Positions 1 through 9,574 of a DNA stretch of 64,000 nt are shown one piece after another; positions within the stretch are counted from its first letter, which is position 1, and the number at the start of each line of letters is the position of its first letter. The stretch is from Massilibacillus massiliensis (GTDB lineage: Bacteria; Bacillota; Negativicutes; FLKF01). Position numbers and translations under genes: made by a program. The stretch spans positions 1,195,533-1,259,532 of the forward strand of contig NZ_LT575483.1 of assembly GCF_900086705.1 (NCBI RefSeq). Reading direction: 5' to 3'. The notes under the pieces are model-generated. The model had not been told where the DNA came from. It did no database searches and saw only the letters and a program-made list of their open reading frames with translations.

Positions 1-53
1 AGGATATCTACGCCCTTACAGACAATCTGCAGATTATCTGCTCATAACTTATC

Positions 54-1394
54 TTATAAAACTGCCGCTAATAGTAATGTTGTACTAATCGCAACTACAG
101 ATGCGATGCAAGTTGCAAGGGTATAAGATTTCAACGCGCCAACCACTGTTAAACCAAAATACTCTTTTACAATCCAAAAACCGGAATCTGTAACATGGGA
201 GAAACAAATCGCACCAGAACCAACCGCGAGGGCAACAAGAGCCGGATCAAGACCTGGATGCTGTGCCAGCACTGGTGTTACAATACCCACGGCCGTCATC
301 ATGGCAACGGTTGCGGAACCAACAGAGAAACGCATAATTGCGGCAACAATCCAAGCTAGAATCAATGGGCTAAGTGCAAGACTTGCCAATACTTTACCAA
401 GTTCTACCCCAAGACCGCTGTCTAGCAATACACGATTAAATGCACCGCCAGCACCGATAACCAATAAGATTCCGGCAACAGGACCAAAACATTCATCGGT
501 AAATTTCAGAATTTGTTTCATGTCAAAACCACGTGCTAGACCAAGAGACCAATATGCAAAAAATGCGGAAATAAGAAGTGCAGTAATCGGATTCCCAATA
601 AAGTTTACCAATGGTGCCATGGAAGAATCTTTTAAAGCACTTAAATCAAAGATTGTCTTTGCAACCATGATAAGCATTGGTAATAATACCGTAAACAAAG
701 TGATCCCAAAACCAGGTAATTTATCATCAGAAATACGTTCTTCTTCTGGTTTATTCAATGCAGGCAGATCAACTTCAATATTATCTTTGATGAATCTTGT
801 CCAAATTGGACCGCCAACAATTGCTGCAGGAATACAAACCAACATACCAAGCATAATGACCTTACCAATATCGGCATTTAAAGAAGCTGATATTGCCATC
901 GCTGCAGGATGCGGTGGCAGCATGCAATGTACAATCTGTAAAGATACCCCCATTGGAATACCGATTCTTACAATCGACATCCCAGTTGCTCTGGCAACAC
1001 TGATAACCAATGGAATTAAAAGTACAAAACCAACTTGGAAAAATACTGGTATCCCAGTAATAAAACCAACAACCATCATCGCCCAGCTCGCACGTTCTTT
1101 TCCCAGTGCGTTGATGAGTGTACGCGCCAGACGTTCGGCACCACCAGATGTTTCAAGCATTTTACCCAAAATGCTCCCCAACCCGAGAACCGTAGCTAGA
1201 AAACCAAGTGTACCGCCCATACCAGCTTCAATCGAAGCACAGATTTTAGCAAGTGGCATACCTGTCATAATGCCGACAAACATACACGCAATAATCAGAC
1301 TAAGAAAAGCGTGCAGCCGTACTTTCATAATTAAAAAAACAACTAATGCAATTGCCGCAATTAAGGTCAATACTAAAAATGTAGTAGTCCCCAC
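54..1394 (-). CDS. GntP-family gluconate/sugar-acid permease
   Basis: A 446-residue, very hydrophobic protein with about a dozen predicted membrane segments, the usual length of the GntP (gluconate:H+ symporter) family. The family-typical segments GIPVFFQVGFVLLIP near residue 115 and LPPHPAAMAISA near residue 160 are present. It would import the acid sugar consumed by the four upstream genes. The start codon is GTG, preceded by AAAGGAGAG at good spacing. It is the last gene of a leftward operon, 34 bp after the aldolase gene. Family is confident; the exact substrate (gluconate, threonate, erythronate or another aldonate) cannot be read from sequence. Confidence 0.9.
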   Translation of the reverse strand: MGTTTFLVLTLIAAIALVVFLIMKVRLHAFLSLIIACMFVGIMTGMPLAKICASIEAGMGGTLGFLATVLGLGSILGKMLETSGGAERLARTLINALGKERASWAMMVVGFITGIPVFFQVGFVLLIPLVISVARATGMSIVRIGIPMGVSLQIVHCMLPPHPAAMAISASLNADIGKVIMLGMLVCIPAAIVGGPIWTRFIKDNIEVDLPALNKPEEERISDDKLPGFGITLFTVLLPMLIMVAKTIFDLSALKDSSMAPLVNFIGNPITALLISAFFAYWSLGLARGFDMKQILKFTDECFGPVAGILLVIGAGGAFNRVLLDSGLGVELGKVLASLALSPLILAWIVAAIMRFSVGSATVAMMTAVGIVTPVLAQHPGLDPALVALAVGSGAICFSHVTDSGFWIVKEYFGLTVVGALKSYTLATCIASVVAISTTLLLAAVL

Positions 1395-1428
1395 TTAACT
1401 CTCTCCTTTAAAATAAACGCTTATTTAT

Positions 1429-2277
1429 CTAATTCTCTTTAAGCATTTTAATATAATTTTTTACTGTTTCTGACATGGTTTGCTGCGCTGCCTTGAGCAT
1501 CGTTTCAAACCGCGTATTTTTCTCCGTATGAGATTCTAAAAAATCTCTTGCTTCTCGAACCGCACCTGTGGATATTTCCGTATTCACATTGATTTTGCGA
1601 ACACCTAGAGAAACTGCTTTTTTAATCGCTTCCGCTGGAATGCCGGAGCAGCCATGTAAAACCACGGGTATACCAATGGCTGTACTAATTTGTGAAAGCC
1701 GTTCAAAATCAAGTTCCGGTGTTCCTTTATAAATTCCATGCGCATTGCCGATTGCAACTGCCAGTGCATCAATTCCGGTACCAGTTACATATTGCGTGGA
1801 TGCACTTACACTCGTATATCCTTTTTCCAGTTCAAAGCCTTTTTCACTCGTGCCATCTTCATTATTCATATATCCGAGCTCACCTTCAACGCTAACACCA
1901 ATTGCATGCGCTATATCAACAATTTTTCTCGTGTTGCTGATATTTTCTGCTAATGGCAGATAGGATCCATCGTACATAACAGAAGTAAACCCACAGCGAA
2001 TCGCCCGCATAACAGTAGAAAATTCTTTGGCATGATCGAGGTGTAAAACCACAGGAATACTACTCGTAGAACAAAGTTTCTTTACAATTGCCGCAATCAC
2101 CTCAATAGGCGCATGCGATATATATCCTTCGCCAAAAGAAATGATCACTGGCTCATTTAATTCCTGCGATGCGTCAATAACGGCGAGTATAGACTCCAAG
2201 TTATAAACATTAAATGATCCAACAGCACTTTTATGGTCTTCAGCATATTTTAAAATTGTTTTAAGGTTAACAAGCAT
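1429..2277 (-). CDS. class II (zinc) fructose-bisphosphate aldolase family protein
   Basis: 282 residues, the length of GatY/KbaY/FbaA-type ketose-bisphosphate aldolases. The catalytic and metal signature is visible as HLDH at residues 79-82, with later family histidines in GNAHGIYKG and VLHGCSGIP. It lies between a DUF1537 kinase (17 bp upstream) and a GntP permease, so it probably cleaves the phosphorylated oxo-acid made by that kinase rather than acting in glycolysis. Most described tetronate operons use an AraD/adducin-like OtnC decarboxylase instead, so the FBA-type enzyme here suggests a pathway variant. Family assignment is firm; the substrate is inference. Confidence 0.88.
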   Translation of the reverse strand: MLVNLKTILKYAEDHKSAVGSFNVYNLESILAVIDASQELNEPVIISFGEGYISHAPIEVIAAIVKKLCSTSSIPVVLHLDHAKEFSTVMRAIRCGFTSVMYDGSYLPLAENISNTRKIVDIAHAIGVSVEGELGYMNNEDGTSEKGFELEKGYTSVSASTQYVTGTGIDALAVAIGNAHGIYKGTPELDFERLSQISTAIGIPVVLHGCSGIPAEAIKKAVSLGVRKINVNTEISTGAVREARDFLESHTEKNTRFETMLKAAQQTMSETVKNYIKMLKEN

Positions 2278-2294
2278 GATGTTTTCCTGCTTTC

Positions 2295-3719
2295 TTATTT
2301 ATCATTTAACATGTCAACAACTTCACGAAGCGTAGTCACCGCACCAACATTTCCTGGGAATATAATGTACGGCAGATTTGGGAACTTGCTTTCTAAGCCA
2401 GTTTGCCATACCGGAATTCCAGGCTTCACTTGCCCCATAACATTTGCTTTTTTCACTGCAAGCCCTTTTGTTCCAACGTCACTAGAAGTAATGCCGCCCT
2501 TGGCAATTAAGAAACTTGGCTGAATGCCGAGTCTTGATACGATACTGGTAATTGCTTCAGAAATCTTTACTGATACTTTTAAAGATTCTTCTTGACTGCC
2601 TACGTCTAAACGTTTGCGACCTGTGTATACTGTAACAGTTTGCCCATTTTTAATGCATTCTTCCGTTACGCTGATAATACGATTTAATTCCATTTCTAGT
2701 TTTTCTGGTTCCAACACAAGTAAATGATTGAATTCAATGAACTTTACATACTCGCATTTTTGCAATTCTGCCAATTGTTCTGTCGTTTTCTTCACATGAG
2801 AACCAACGATGACAAGACCGCCATTTTTATTATCTTTTGCTACAAGCTCTGGTTTTTGTAACAGATCTTTGTCACTCACACCACCAATTACCTTCGTAAA
2901 TGCCGCCGCAGTTCTAAACATAAATGTTTTGCCATGCGTCATTGCTTGAATAAGTGCAATTGCAAATACTTTTACATCTACATAATCGACAGCATTCACG
3001 ATCACTTTATTAAAATCTTTCACTGCCAATAGTTGTTTCGTAATACCATCTATATCAAAACTTCTAATACTATCTAACGAAATACAAGTCGTATCAACTG
3101 CTTTATATTCACCTTTTGTTTTTTCTTCCACATATTTTGTTAAATCCGATGATTTATACATAAAAGTTTTATCGTTTGCAAATTCTGTTTCACCCGCTGG
3201 TGTCAAATATTCGCCTTCTTGTACATAATGCACGTTGCCGATGGTGAAGCGTCCACCTTCTTTAAAGAATGGCATCAATACTTCGCCGTCAATTTTTTCG
3301 CCGGCATTTTCTTCTACTACCGATTTTAACGTTTGTGTTTCAAGTGGGAAATGCCCACGAAGTGTTGAATCACTGCGGCTGATGATCATAAATTCTTTGC
3401 CTGTTTTCTTCGCCTCTGCAGCAATGCGGTTTGCCATTTCCGTATGTGCTTTTTTTGTTTCATCCGCTGAAAAAGCTCTGGAATTTGTTAAAATAAAAAA
3501 CATCGAGTTGTTTTCAGCAAATCCCGCTGCAATACTTTCTTCTGACCAATCCGTATACACAGATATATCATGCACAGTTTGCACGCCAGTTGGATCATCA
3601 TCTAAAACCACAATCTTTTTATTGAAACTTTTTAATGCTTCTGCTAGTTTTTTATCTACCATTTTTTCATCAATGGATCTGATTTCTTCAAATACCTGTG
3701 TCTTTAATACTTTTGCCAT
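2295..3719 (-). CDS. four-carbon acid sugar kinase family protein (DUF1537, OtnK/DtnK-like)
   Basis: 474 residues in two parts: an N-terminal substrate domain carrying DDDPTG at residues 40-45 (the family hallmark) and a C-terminal nucleotide-binding domain with a conserved GGITSSDVG segment near residue 420. Characterised members phosphorylate 3-oxo-tetronates or D-threonate with ATP. A leading stretch of about 30 residues precedes the canonical domain start. GAGGAG precedes the ATG. Operon context (dehydrogenase upstream, aldolase and GntP downstream) fits oxidation, phosphorylation and cleavage of an acid sugar. The carbon length of the substrate is unknown. Confidence 0.88.
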   Translation of the reverse strand: MAKVLKTQVFEEIRSIDEKMVDKKLAEALKSFNKKIVVLDDDPTGVQTVHDISVYTDWSEESIAAGFAENNSMFFILTNSRAFSADETKKAHTEMANRIAAEAKKTGKEFMIISRSDSTLRGHFPLETQTLKSVVEENAGEKIDGEVLMPFFKEGGRFTIGNVHYVQEGEYLTPAGETEFANDKTFMYKSSDLTKYVEEKTKGEYKAVDTTCISLDSIRSFDIDGITKQLLAVKDFNKVIVNAVDYVDVKVFAIALIQAMTHGKTFMFRTAAAFTKVIGGVSDKDLLQKPELVAKDNKNGGLVIVGSHVKKTTEQLAELQKCEYVKFIEFNHLLVLEPEKLEMELNRIISVTEECIKNGQTVTVYTGRKRLDVGSQEESLKVSVKISEAITSIVSRLGIQPSFLIAKGGITSSDVGTKGLAVKKANVMGQVKPGIPVWQTGLESKFPNLPYIIFPGNVGAVTTLREVVDMLNDK

Positions 3720-3903
3720 ATTCTTTTACTCCTCTGCTTATATTCATATCTTTTTCTCATTTTATAAGAAAGAAGTAAAAAATAAGGCTTAACTATTTTC
3801 TACTTCTTTCCATTATCATAAATATCTTTGCTTTTGGGGTAATTCATCTTTTTGCTAGTAATAAATATCTCTAAAACTTTTTACTTACTAAGATCTGAAT
3901 AAA

Positions 3904-4803
3904 TTATTTAGAAGAACCTGCCTTTACTTCTACACCGGCTACTTTTTCATAGAATTGAACAATTCCGCTATGGTCGTCCATAATGTGACCATCTGCTTTT
4001 AAGCTATGCATAATTTGCTTTAATTGACTTGTAAGAATTAAAGGAACATCAAGGCTTTGCGCTGTATCCATGACGTTGGTAATATCTTTTAAATTAATGG
4101 CAAGTGTTCCGCCTGGTTTAAAGTTACGGCTTACCATCATAGGTGCTTTTGCATCTAATACAACACTGCCGGCAAGACCGCCGCGGATTGCTTGGTAGAC
4201 TTTTTCTGGATCAGCTCCAGCTTTTTGTGCAAGTACGAGTGCTTCAGCCACTGCCGCGATATTTAAGTTCACAATGATCTGGTTTGCTAATTTTGCAACT
4301 GAACCACTGCCATTACCACCTACAACAGTAATAGATTTACCCATTGCCAAGAAAACGTCTTTCATTTTTTCAACAACAGCTTCGTCTCCGCCAATCATAT
4401 AAGCAAGCGTTGCATTGACTGCGCCAGGTTCTCCACCACTTACAGGTGAATCAAGGAATGGACAATCATATTTTGCTGCCATTGCTGCAAATTCTTTAGA
4501 TGCAACTGGCGATACAGAGCTCATATCTACAATGGTTGTACCAGGTTTTACACCTGCTAAAATCCCATCTTCAGCTTCCAATAAAGATTTAACAATCGCT
4601 GCATTAGGTACAATCGTAATGACAATCTCACTGTCAGCTGCAAGCTCTTTTGGTGAAGCGGCTGATTTTGCGCCAGCTTCAACTAATACTTCAACTGCTT
4701 TTGCACTGATATCATAAACTGTAATATCAATACCCGCTTTTAATAAATTGAGTGCCATAGGTCTACCCATAATTCCTAATCCAATAAAACCAACTCTTGA
4801 CAT
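3904..4803 (-). CDS. beta-hydroxyacid dehydrogenase (GarR/LtnD/3-hydroxyisobutyrate dehydrogenase family)
   Basis: 299 residues, typical family length. The Rossmann motif GLGIMG is at residues 8-13, the substrate-binding segment SPVSGGEPGA lies near residue 120 and the family catalytic lysine is in GSVAKLANQ near residue 170. It should oxidise or reduce a 2- or 3-hydroxy acid with NAD(P). As first gene of the acid-sugar operon it is a candidate for the oxidation step before kinase action; tartronate-semialdehyde reductase is the main alternative. GAGGAGG stands directly upstream of the ATG. Two GntR-type operator palindromes lie 130-172 bp upstream. Confidence 0.87.
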   Translation of the reverse strand: MSRVGFIGLGIMGRPMALNLLKAGIDITVYDISAKAVEVLVEAGAKSAASPKELAADSEIVITIVPNAAIVKSLLEAEDGILAGVKPGTTIVDMSSVSPVASKEFAAMAAKYDCPFLDSPVSGGEPGAVNATLAYMIGGDEAVVEKMKDVFLAMGKSITVVGGNGSGSVAKLANQIIVNLNIAAVAEALVLAQKAGADPEKVYQAIRGGLAGSVVLDAKAPMMVSRNFKPGGTLAINLKDITNVMDTAQSLDVPLILTSQLKQIMHSLKADGHIMDDHSGIVQFYEKVAGVEVKAGSSK

Positions 4804-4932
4804 GTGAAAACCTCCTCTTAATAATTAGGCTATTTATAACAAACATGCAGCAAAAAATAGCGTATTTTGAAAATATTCAGACAACTATTCTGCCCTATGT
4901 TTTATTATCTATACATAAATTTCGTTTCACTA

Positions 4933-4975
4933 GAATGTAACATACTACTATGGTTTTAACCTGTATGTAGCATAC
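4933..4975. promoter_or_regulatory. tandem GntR-type operator palindromes in front of the acid-sugar operon
   Basis: A perfect inverted repeat GTATG-TAG-CATAC (4963-4975) and a degenerate copy GAATGTAACATAC (4933-4945) lie 30 bp apart between the GntR gene and the first enzyme gene. Both are followed by TAC. The same 13-mer recurs upstream of the GntR gene. FCD-type GntR proteins bind short palindromes of this kind, so these are very likely its operators; binding itself is inferred. Confidence 0.75.
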
Positions 4976-5026
4976 TACTCACAATAAATAAAAACTGCGT
5001 AGATAGACAAACCAATTTTTATTTTC

Positions 5027-5698
5027 TTAATCTAAATTACAATGCTTCATCACTTCTATGGTATTTTGCATATGCCGTTCAAACGATGCATATGCACGAT
5101 CTTCATCGCCACTTTTAATCGTTTCAAACAACGCTTCATGTTCTTTGATCGCAATACGCATGCGTTCACCTTGCTTAAGTGAATTCACAATTGCTTTCTC
5201 AATCCGCGAGCGAAGCATATGAATCATATTGATAAAATATTCATTTTTAGTAAAATCAACAATCAAGCCATGAAAATCAACATCAGCCTGCATAAAGTCA
5301 TAATAACGATGCTCATTATCAACAGCTTCCGCTTCCAGCTTTAAACAGGTGTTTAAAAGCAGCACAACTTCTTTCGCCGCCGGTGTATCAATATTTCTTG
5401 TCAAACATCTGACACTATAACCTTCAATCGCGACCCTTGCTTCAATCAGCTTTTTGACATCCTCAAACAACAATGGTTTAATCATAAACCCTCGATTGTT
5501 ATAAATCTCCAGCATATTCTCATGCCGTAATTGAAGCACAGCCTCTCTCACCGGGGTTCTTGAAATGTTAAGCTGCGTGGCAAACATTTGCTCAGAATAG
5601 ATTTCACCAGTTTTCAGCTCACCGTTAATGATCGCCTTTTTTAAATACTGATAAACTTGATCTTTCAAAGACACTCTCTGTAAAATGTTTCCCGCCAT
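5027..5698 (-). CDS. GntR-family transcriptional regulator, FCD (FadR-like) subfamily
   Basis: 223 residues. The N-terminal winged helix (about 10-75) contains the GntR recognition element RTPVREAVLQLR; the rest is an all-helical FCD domain with the metal/acid-ligand type pattern (D..FH in ADVDFHGLIVD, H in later helices). It probably binds an organic acid effector and controls the leftward operon beginning 224 bp downstream as well as itself, since the same 13-bp palindrome is found at both promoters. It is transcribed in the same direction as the operon but from its own promoter. The effector is unknown. Confidence 0.9.
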   Translation of the reverse strand: MAGNILQRVSLKDQVYQYLKKAIINGELKTGEIYSEQMFATQLNISRTPVREAVLQLRHENMLEIYNNRGFMIKPLLFEDVKKLIEARVAIEGYSVRCLTRNIDTPAAKEVVLLLNTCLKLEAEAVDNEHRYYDFMQADVDFHGLIVDFTKNEYFINMIHMLRSRIEKAIVNSLKQGERMRIAIKEHEALFETIKSGDEDRAYASFERHMQNTIEVMKHCNLD

Positions 5699-5751
5699 AT
5701 TTTGCTATAACCTCTGTATATTTACTTAAATTTTATAAAATTTTCGTTCTC

Positions 5752-5764
5752 GTATGTAGCATAC
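5752..5764. promoter_or_regulatory. GntR-type operator palindrome at the regulator's own promoter
   Basis: Perfect GTATG-TAG-CATAC, identical to the site at 4963-4975 and extended by the same TAC, located 54 bp upstream of the GntR start codon. This points to autoregulation. Confidence 0.72.
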
Positions 5765-5855
5765 TACGCCTTAATATGCCTTGTCAATATTGCGGAACAA
5801 GTTATTTTTTTCTCTAACTTACCCCGACTTAATTTATGGAAAACCATGAAGATTT

Positions 5856-6359
5856 TTAACGATTATCGACTTTATCCATACCAACTAAATCATGTTGTTT
5901 AAAGCGTTCCCAAGCAAGCTCTTCATATTTTGTTCCTGCTTTACCATAATTGCAATAAGGATCAATCGAAATACCGCCGCGTGGTAAAAATTTCCCCCAT
6001 ACCTCGATATATTTAGGATCCATTAGGCGAATCAAATCTTTCATGATAATATTCACGACATCTTCATGAAAATCTCCATGATTTCTAAAACTCACCAAAT
6101 AAAGTTTCAATGATTTACTTTCTACCATTTTGATAGTCGGGATATAGCTGATGTAGATTGTCGCAAAATCAGGTTGCCCAGTCATTGGACAAAGGCTGGT
6201 AAATTCCGGACAGTTAAATTTAACCCAATAGTCGTTGTCAGGGTGTTTATTATCAAATGCCTCTAAGACTTCCGGCTGATATTCATATTGATAATCAACG
6301 CCTTTCTTTCCCAATAAAGTAATATCTTGCATTTCTCTTGCATGTCTTTTTTCTATCAT
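5856..6359 (-). CDS. queF: NADPH-dependent 7-cyano-7-deazaguanine reductase (preQ0 reductase), short type
   Basis: 167 residues, the length of the unimodular (B. subtilis-type) QueF. It reduces preQ0 to preQ1 in the queuosine tRNA-modification pathway. Visible active-site elements are Cys57 in TSLCPMTG, Asp64 in GQPDF, the NADPH/QueF motif ESKSLKLY starting at residue 80, and the later [11 protein letters not shown] segment. It stands alone; no other queuosine gene and no recognisable preQ1 aptamer is nearby. Its divergent neighbour is the DUF1847 gene. Confidence 0.95.
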   Translation of the reverse strand: MIEKRHAREMQDITLLGKKGVDYQYEYQPEVLEAFDNKHPDNDYWVKFNCPEFTSLCPMTGQPDFATIYISYIPTIKMVESKSLKLYLVSFRNHGDFHEDVVNIIMKDLIRLMDPKYIEVWGKFLPRGGISIDPYCNYGKAGTKYEELAWERFKQHDLVGMDKVDNR

Positions 6360-6552
6360 ATTGCACTCCTGTCTCGTTTTCCGTTTTGTATGATTATTGT
6401 ATCATGTACAACAATATTCAACAATATTCAGTGAAACTGCTATTAAAATTCTGTTAATATTTCATTCATCCTTTACTTTTCTCTATATTTTTTCAGTTTA
6501 TCGTCGTAAAATGAAGGTACAGAGCAATATTTTCTATGAAAGGCTGGGACAT

Positions 6553-7158
6553 ATGATGAATTGTGCAAATTGTAAAACACATAACTGCTACAAAGCGGGG
6601 CAAAACTGTACGAGAACTACAGTAGAGGAATGTAAAGATCTCTACACCGAAGAAGACAAAAAGATCATGAGGGTCGCCGCAGATGTTGAGGGCAACCATT
6701 ATATGCAAATCACACGTTTAGAGGAAACTATGATTTTCGCTAAAGAATACGGAGCAAAAACAATTGGGCTTGCCTTTTGTATCGGGCTTGCAAATGAAGC
6801 AAAATTGATTCAAATGTATTTAGAAAAAGAATTTAAAATTCACTCTGTATGCTGCAAAGTTTGTGGCGTAGCGAAAACGAATTTTGATTTAACACAGATT
6901 AAAGCCGGTACAAGGGAAACGATGTGTAACCCCAAAATGCAGGCAAATATATTAGCACAACAAAAAACTGAACTGAATTTTACGATCGGTCTTTGTGTAG
7001 GCCATGATATGCTGTTTAATGCGGCATCTACAGTACCGACTTCTTGTATTATCACGAAAGATCGTTTATTAGGTCACAATCCCGTTGCCGCGATCAGTAC
7101 ACGTTATTGGCGTAGAAAATTAGGAATTCAGGGGGAAATCACATTACAAGACGATTAA
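6553..7158 (+). CDS. DUF1847 family cysteine-rich (probable metal-binding) protein
   Basis: About 201 residues from the tandem ATGs at 6553/6556, chosen because GAAAGG precedes them and the conserved Cys-rich start (MNCANCKTHNC) begins there; the reading frame is open further upstream but that part looks non-coding. Cysteines cluster at the N terminus and in the middle (SVCCKVCGV, plus later MCNP and GLCVGHD), as in DUF1847 proteins of anaerobes, which are thought to bind metal. Function is unknown. Monocistronic. Confidence 0.8.
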   Translation: MMNCANCKTHNCYKAGQNCTRTTVEECKDLYTEEDKKIMRVAADVEGNHYMQITRLEETMIFAKEYGAKTIGLAFCIGLANEAKLIQMYLEKEFKIHSVCCKVCGVAKTNFDLTQIKAGTRETMCNPKMQANILAQQKTELNFTIGLCVGHDMLFNAASTVPTSCIITKDRLLGHNPVAAISTRYWRRKLGIQGEITLQDD

Positions 7159-7191
7159 CCTTGTCTAAAGATCTTAGGGCGTGTCTGAAAA

Positions 7192-7202
7192 TAGCATACT
7201 AC
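7192..7202. promoter_or_regulatory. partial match to the GntR operator
   Basis: TAGCATACTAC, identical to the right half plus extension of the three upstream GntR palindromes, sits 86 bp before the chemoreceptor start. The left half (GTATG) is absent, so this may be chance. Confidence 0.25.
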
Positions 7203-7287
7203 TTTCTTAATTTTATTGTTTAAATGTATATTTCAGTTCGTACCTATGCTAAAATAAACTTAAGTTTACATATTAAGGGGTGATATC

Positions 7288-9258
7288 ATGAAACTACGTA
7301 CAAAAATGTTAACTTTTCTATTGATTCCCGTTATTATCTTAATTTGTTCCTTAAGTCTTTATTCCTACTTTACGGCAAAATCAGCCCTAGAAGTACAAAT
7401 CGAAACTGCCAATTCAGCACTTTTAAATGTGTATAGTGCTAAAATTAACCAAACGTTGGTACGCCAAGAGGGTGTAGCGAATGAATTGGCTTCTAGCTTA
7501 TCCATGCAGATGTCAGACGCAGAAATTCGTACACGTATTCAGGCAGCGAAAAAATCAAATCCAGAAATTAAAAATATCATGGTTGCATTTCAAGACAAGC
7601 GATATATGGATACAGACAATTGGATTCCCACAGCTGATTACGATGCCCGTACCAGAGCGTGGTACACAAAAGGGTTTGCAGCAAGTAATTTAATCTATTC
7701 AGATATCTATATTGATGCAAATTCCGGCGGACTCATGGTGAATATGGGGCATTCAATTATTACAAATGGAGAAAAAAGTGGTGTCATCGCAATTGAAATG
7801 GATCTAACAAAACTGTTTAATGTCGTGGATCAAATGACGACAGCCAAAACGGGCTATACATTTATTGCAGATGCAAATGGTGCTTTAATTAAGCATCCTG
7901 AATTCAAGCCGGATGAGCATCTTGCAAAAGTAAAAAATGGGATTCTTGCACCGTTCTTTGAAAAACAAAAAACGGAAAAAGAAACTTCTATGTTGCTTGA
8001 TGAGAATGGAGAAAAGAAAATTTATGCCGCCACACCAATCGGGACTACCGGCTGGTCAATGTGTTCGGTGACACCTTATCAAGAACTCTATGAAGGAATT
8101 AATAATATGGGCTTGGTCTCTGGACTCATTGGATTTTTTGTAATTTTGCTGTTGAGCGGTATCATTGTTTGGTTGACTTTAAATATCACCACAGCTTTGA
8201 ACAAAATGCAAAGGCTTTCTGAAGAGCTAGCTTCTGGGGATTTTTCGGACAGACCTGAAACGATTCACAGTAATGATGAAATCGGACAATTATCACGTGC
8301 TTTATATACGATGCGTTCGAAACTGCGCAGCTTAATTCAGCAAGTCAGCATTTCTGCTGAACAGCTAGCGGCTGCAAGCGAAGAATTGACTGCAAGTGCT
8401 GACCAATCGGCTGAAGCTGCACAACAAATCGCTGTTTCGATCACCGAAGTTGCCAATGGTTCAAATCAGCAATTGTCTTCTATTGATAAAACAACGGAAG
8501 CAGTAAACAAAATGTCGAATAACTTGACCAATCTTATTGAAACAACCAATAAAGGTACTGAAACAGCCAACCAGTCGGCTCAAAAATCCAGCGATGGAAA
8601 TAAAATTATTTTAAAAGCAATTGAACAAATGCATAGCATCAAAAAAACTGTAGGATCGTCGGCTGGCGTGGTTGAAGAACTAGGCGCATGCTCGGAAGAA
8701 ATCGGTCAAATCGTAGATACAATTTCAGCAATCGCCGGACAAACAAATTTGCTGGCACTTAATGCGGCAATTGAAGCAGCCCGTGCGGGTGAACAAGGAA
8801 AAGGGTTCGCCGTAGTTGCAGAAGAAGTAAGAAAACTCGCCGAACAATCACAAGAAGCTGCCAAACATATTGCGGAACTGATTTCCAAGATCCGTCTGGA
8901 AACAGCGAATGCGGTAGAGGCAATGCATCAAGGAACAAATGAAGTCCAATTAGGTACCGAAGTTGTAAATGATGCTGGCAAAGTATTTGAAGATATTAAT
9001 CGAATGATCGCCGAGGTAAACCAACAATTTCATGCCGCATATCAGGCAATCGAGTATCTCAATACCAGCAACCAGGATATTGTAACTGCTATAGAATCTA
9101 TCGATCAAGTAAGCAAAGCAACAACAGTCGAAGCAGAAACCGTATCTGCTGCTACAGAAGAACAAGCTGCCTCAATGCATGAATTAACAACTTCAAGTCA
9201 GTCCTTAGCAAACCTTGCACAAGAACTGCAGATTGCTGCAAGTAAGTTTAAGGTGTAG
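7288..9258 (+). CDS. methyl-accepting chemotaxis protein with dCACHE sensor
   Basis: 656 residues. One membrane segment at about 8-30, a large periplasmic double-Cache domain (about 35-275; [17 protein letters not shown] and [15 protein letters not shown] are Cache-like), a second membrane segment near 280-300, a HAMP domain, and a long coiled-coil signalling domain. The hairpin tip reads [20 protein letters not shown] followed by the conserved [13 protein letters not shown]. It relays periplasmic small-ligand (amino or organic acid type) sensing to CheA/CheW. AAGGGGTGAT precedes the ATG. No other chemotaxis genes lie beside it, so it is an orphan receptor. Confidence 0.95.
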   Translation: MKLRTKMLTFLLIPVIILICSLSLYSYFTAKSALEVQIETANSALLNVYSAKINQTLVRQEGVANELASSLSMQMSDAEIRTRIQAAKKSNPEIKNIMVAFQDKRYMDTDNWIPTADYDARTRAWYTKGFAASNLIYSDIYIDANSGGLMVNMGHSIITNGEKSGVIAIEMDLTKLFNVVDQMTTAKTGYTFIADANGALIKHPEFKPDEHLAKVKNGILAPFFEKQKTEKETSMLLDENGEKKIYAATPIGTTGWSMCSVTPYQELYEGINNMGLVSGLIGFFVILLLSGIIVWLTLNITTALNKMQRLSEELASGDFSDRPETIHSNDEIGQLSRALYTMRSKLRSLIQQVSISAEQLAAASEELTASADQSAEAAQQIAVSITEVANGSNQQLSSIDKTTEAVNKMSNNLTNLIETTNKGTETANQSAQKSSDGNKIILKAIEQMHSIKKTVGSSAGVVEELGACSEEIGQIVDTISAIAGQTNLLALNAAIEAARAGEQGKGFAVVAEEVRKLAEQSQEAAKHIAELISKIRLETANAVEAMHQGTNEVQLGTEVVNDAGKVFEDINRMIAEVNQQFHAAYQAIEYLNTSNQDIVTAIESIDQVSKATTVEAETVSAATEEQAASMHELTTSSQSLANLAQELQIAASKFKV

Positions 9259-9322
9259 TTCGTTGTATCGACTAAGATTTATTTGTAGAATTCTTAGTCG
9301 ATCTATAAACATATGGCTGTCC

Positions 9323-9530
9323 TTTTGGCATTGCCCAAAAGAACGAAAAGGCTAGGCCTCACCCCTCCAAAACACTTGAAAAAACACCGACTTACTAAAA
9401 TCTGTGAACTCACTTCGTTCAAACAAACAGATTTCTTAACGTAAGTCGGTGTTTTTTCATCCTTCGTAACGTGTTTTTCCGGAAAAGGCCAGGAACCGAA
9501 AAAGACTGCCACATTAAAATGCGGCAGTCT
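9323..9530 (+). repeat. dispersed structured repeat, family B (copy 1), with apical hairpin C
   Basis: Starts at the small palindrome CTTTTGGCATTGCCCAAAAG, then a long hairpin at 9378-9458 whose base pairs CACCGACTTAC with GTAAGTCGGTG, whose middle pairs AAATCTGT with ACAGATTT and whose tip pairs TGAAC with GTTCA. After a conserved linker (CCTTCGTAACGTGTTTTTCC) it ends in a hairpin AGACTGCC/GGCAGTCT at 9503-9530. Related copies lie at 37029 and, reversed, at 55588. It is not coding. Confidence 0.75.
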
Positions 9531-9538
9531 CAAGACAA

Positions 9539-9573
9539 AGCAACTGGTATTCACAAAGTGAATCCCAGTTGCT
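9539..9573. repeat. perfect hairpin between two dispersed repeats
   Basis: AGCAACTGG-TATTCAC-AAA-GTGAATC-CCAGTTGCT forms a nearly perfect stem. It has no T-tract and lies between the family B copy and the family A copy. Role unknown. Confidence 0.55.
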
Positions 9574-9574
9574 G

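Noticed and set aside
301..1398. 365-codon open frame antisense to the GntP gene
   Set aside because: Composition is low-quality shadow translation (Pro/Thr/Ile-rich); the opposite strand encodes a clear GntP permease with RBS.
6360..6552. preQ1 riboswitch upstream of queF
   Set aside because: Looked for the preQ1-I stem and A-rich tail in the leader; nothing matching was found.
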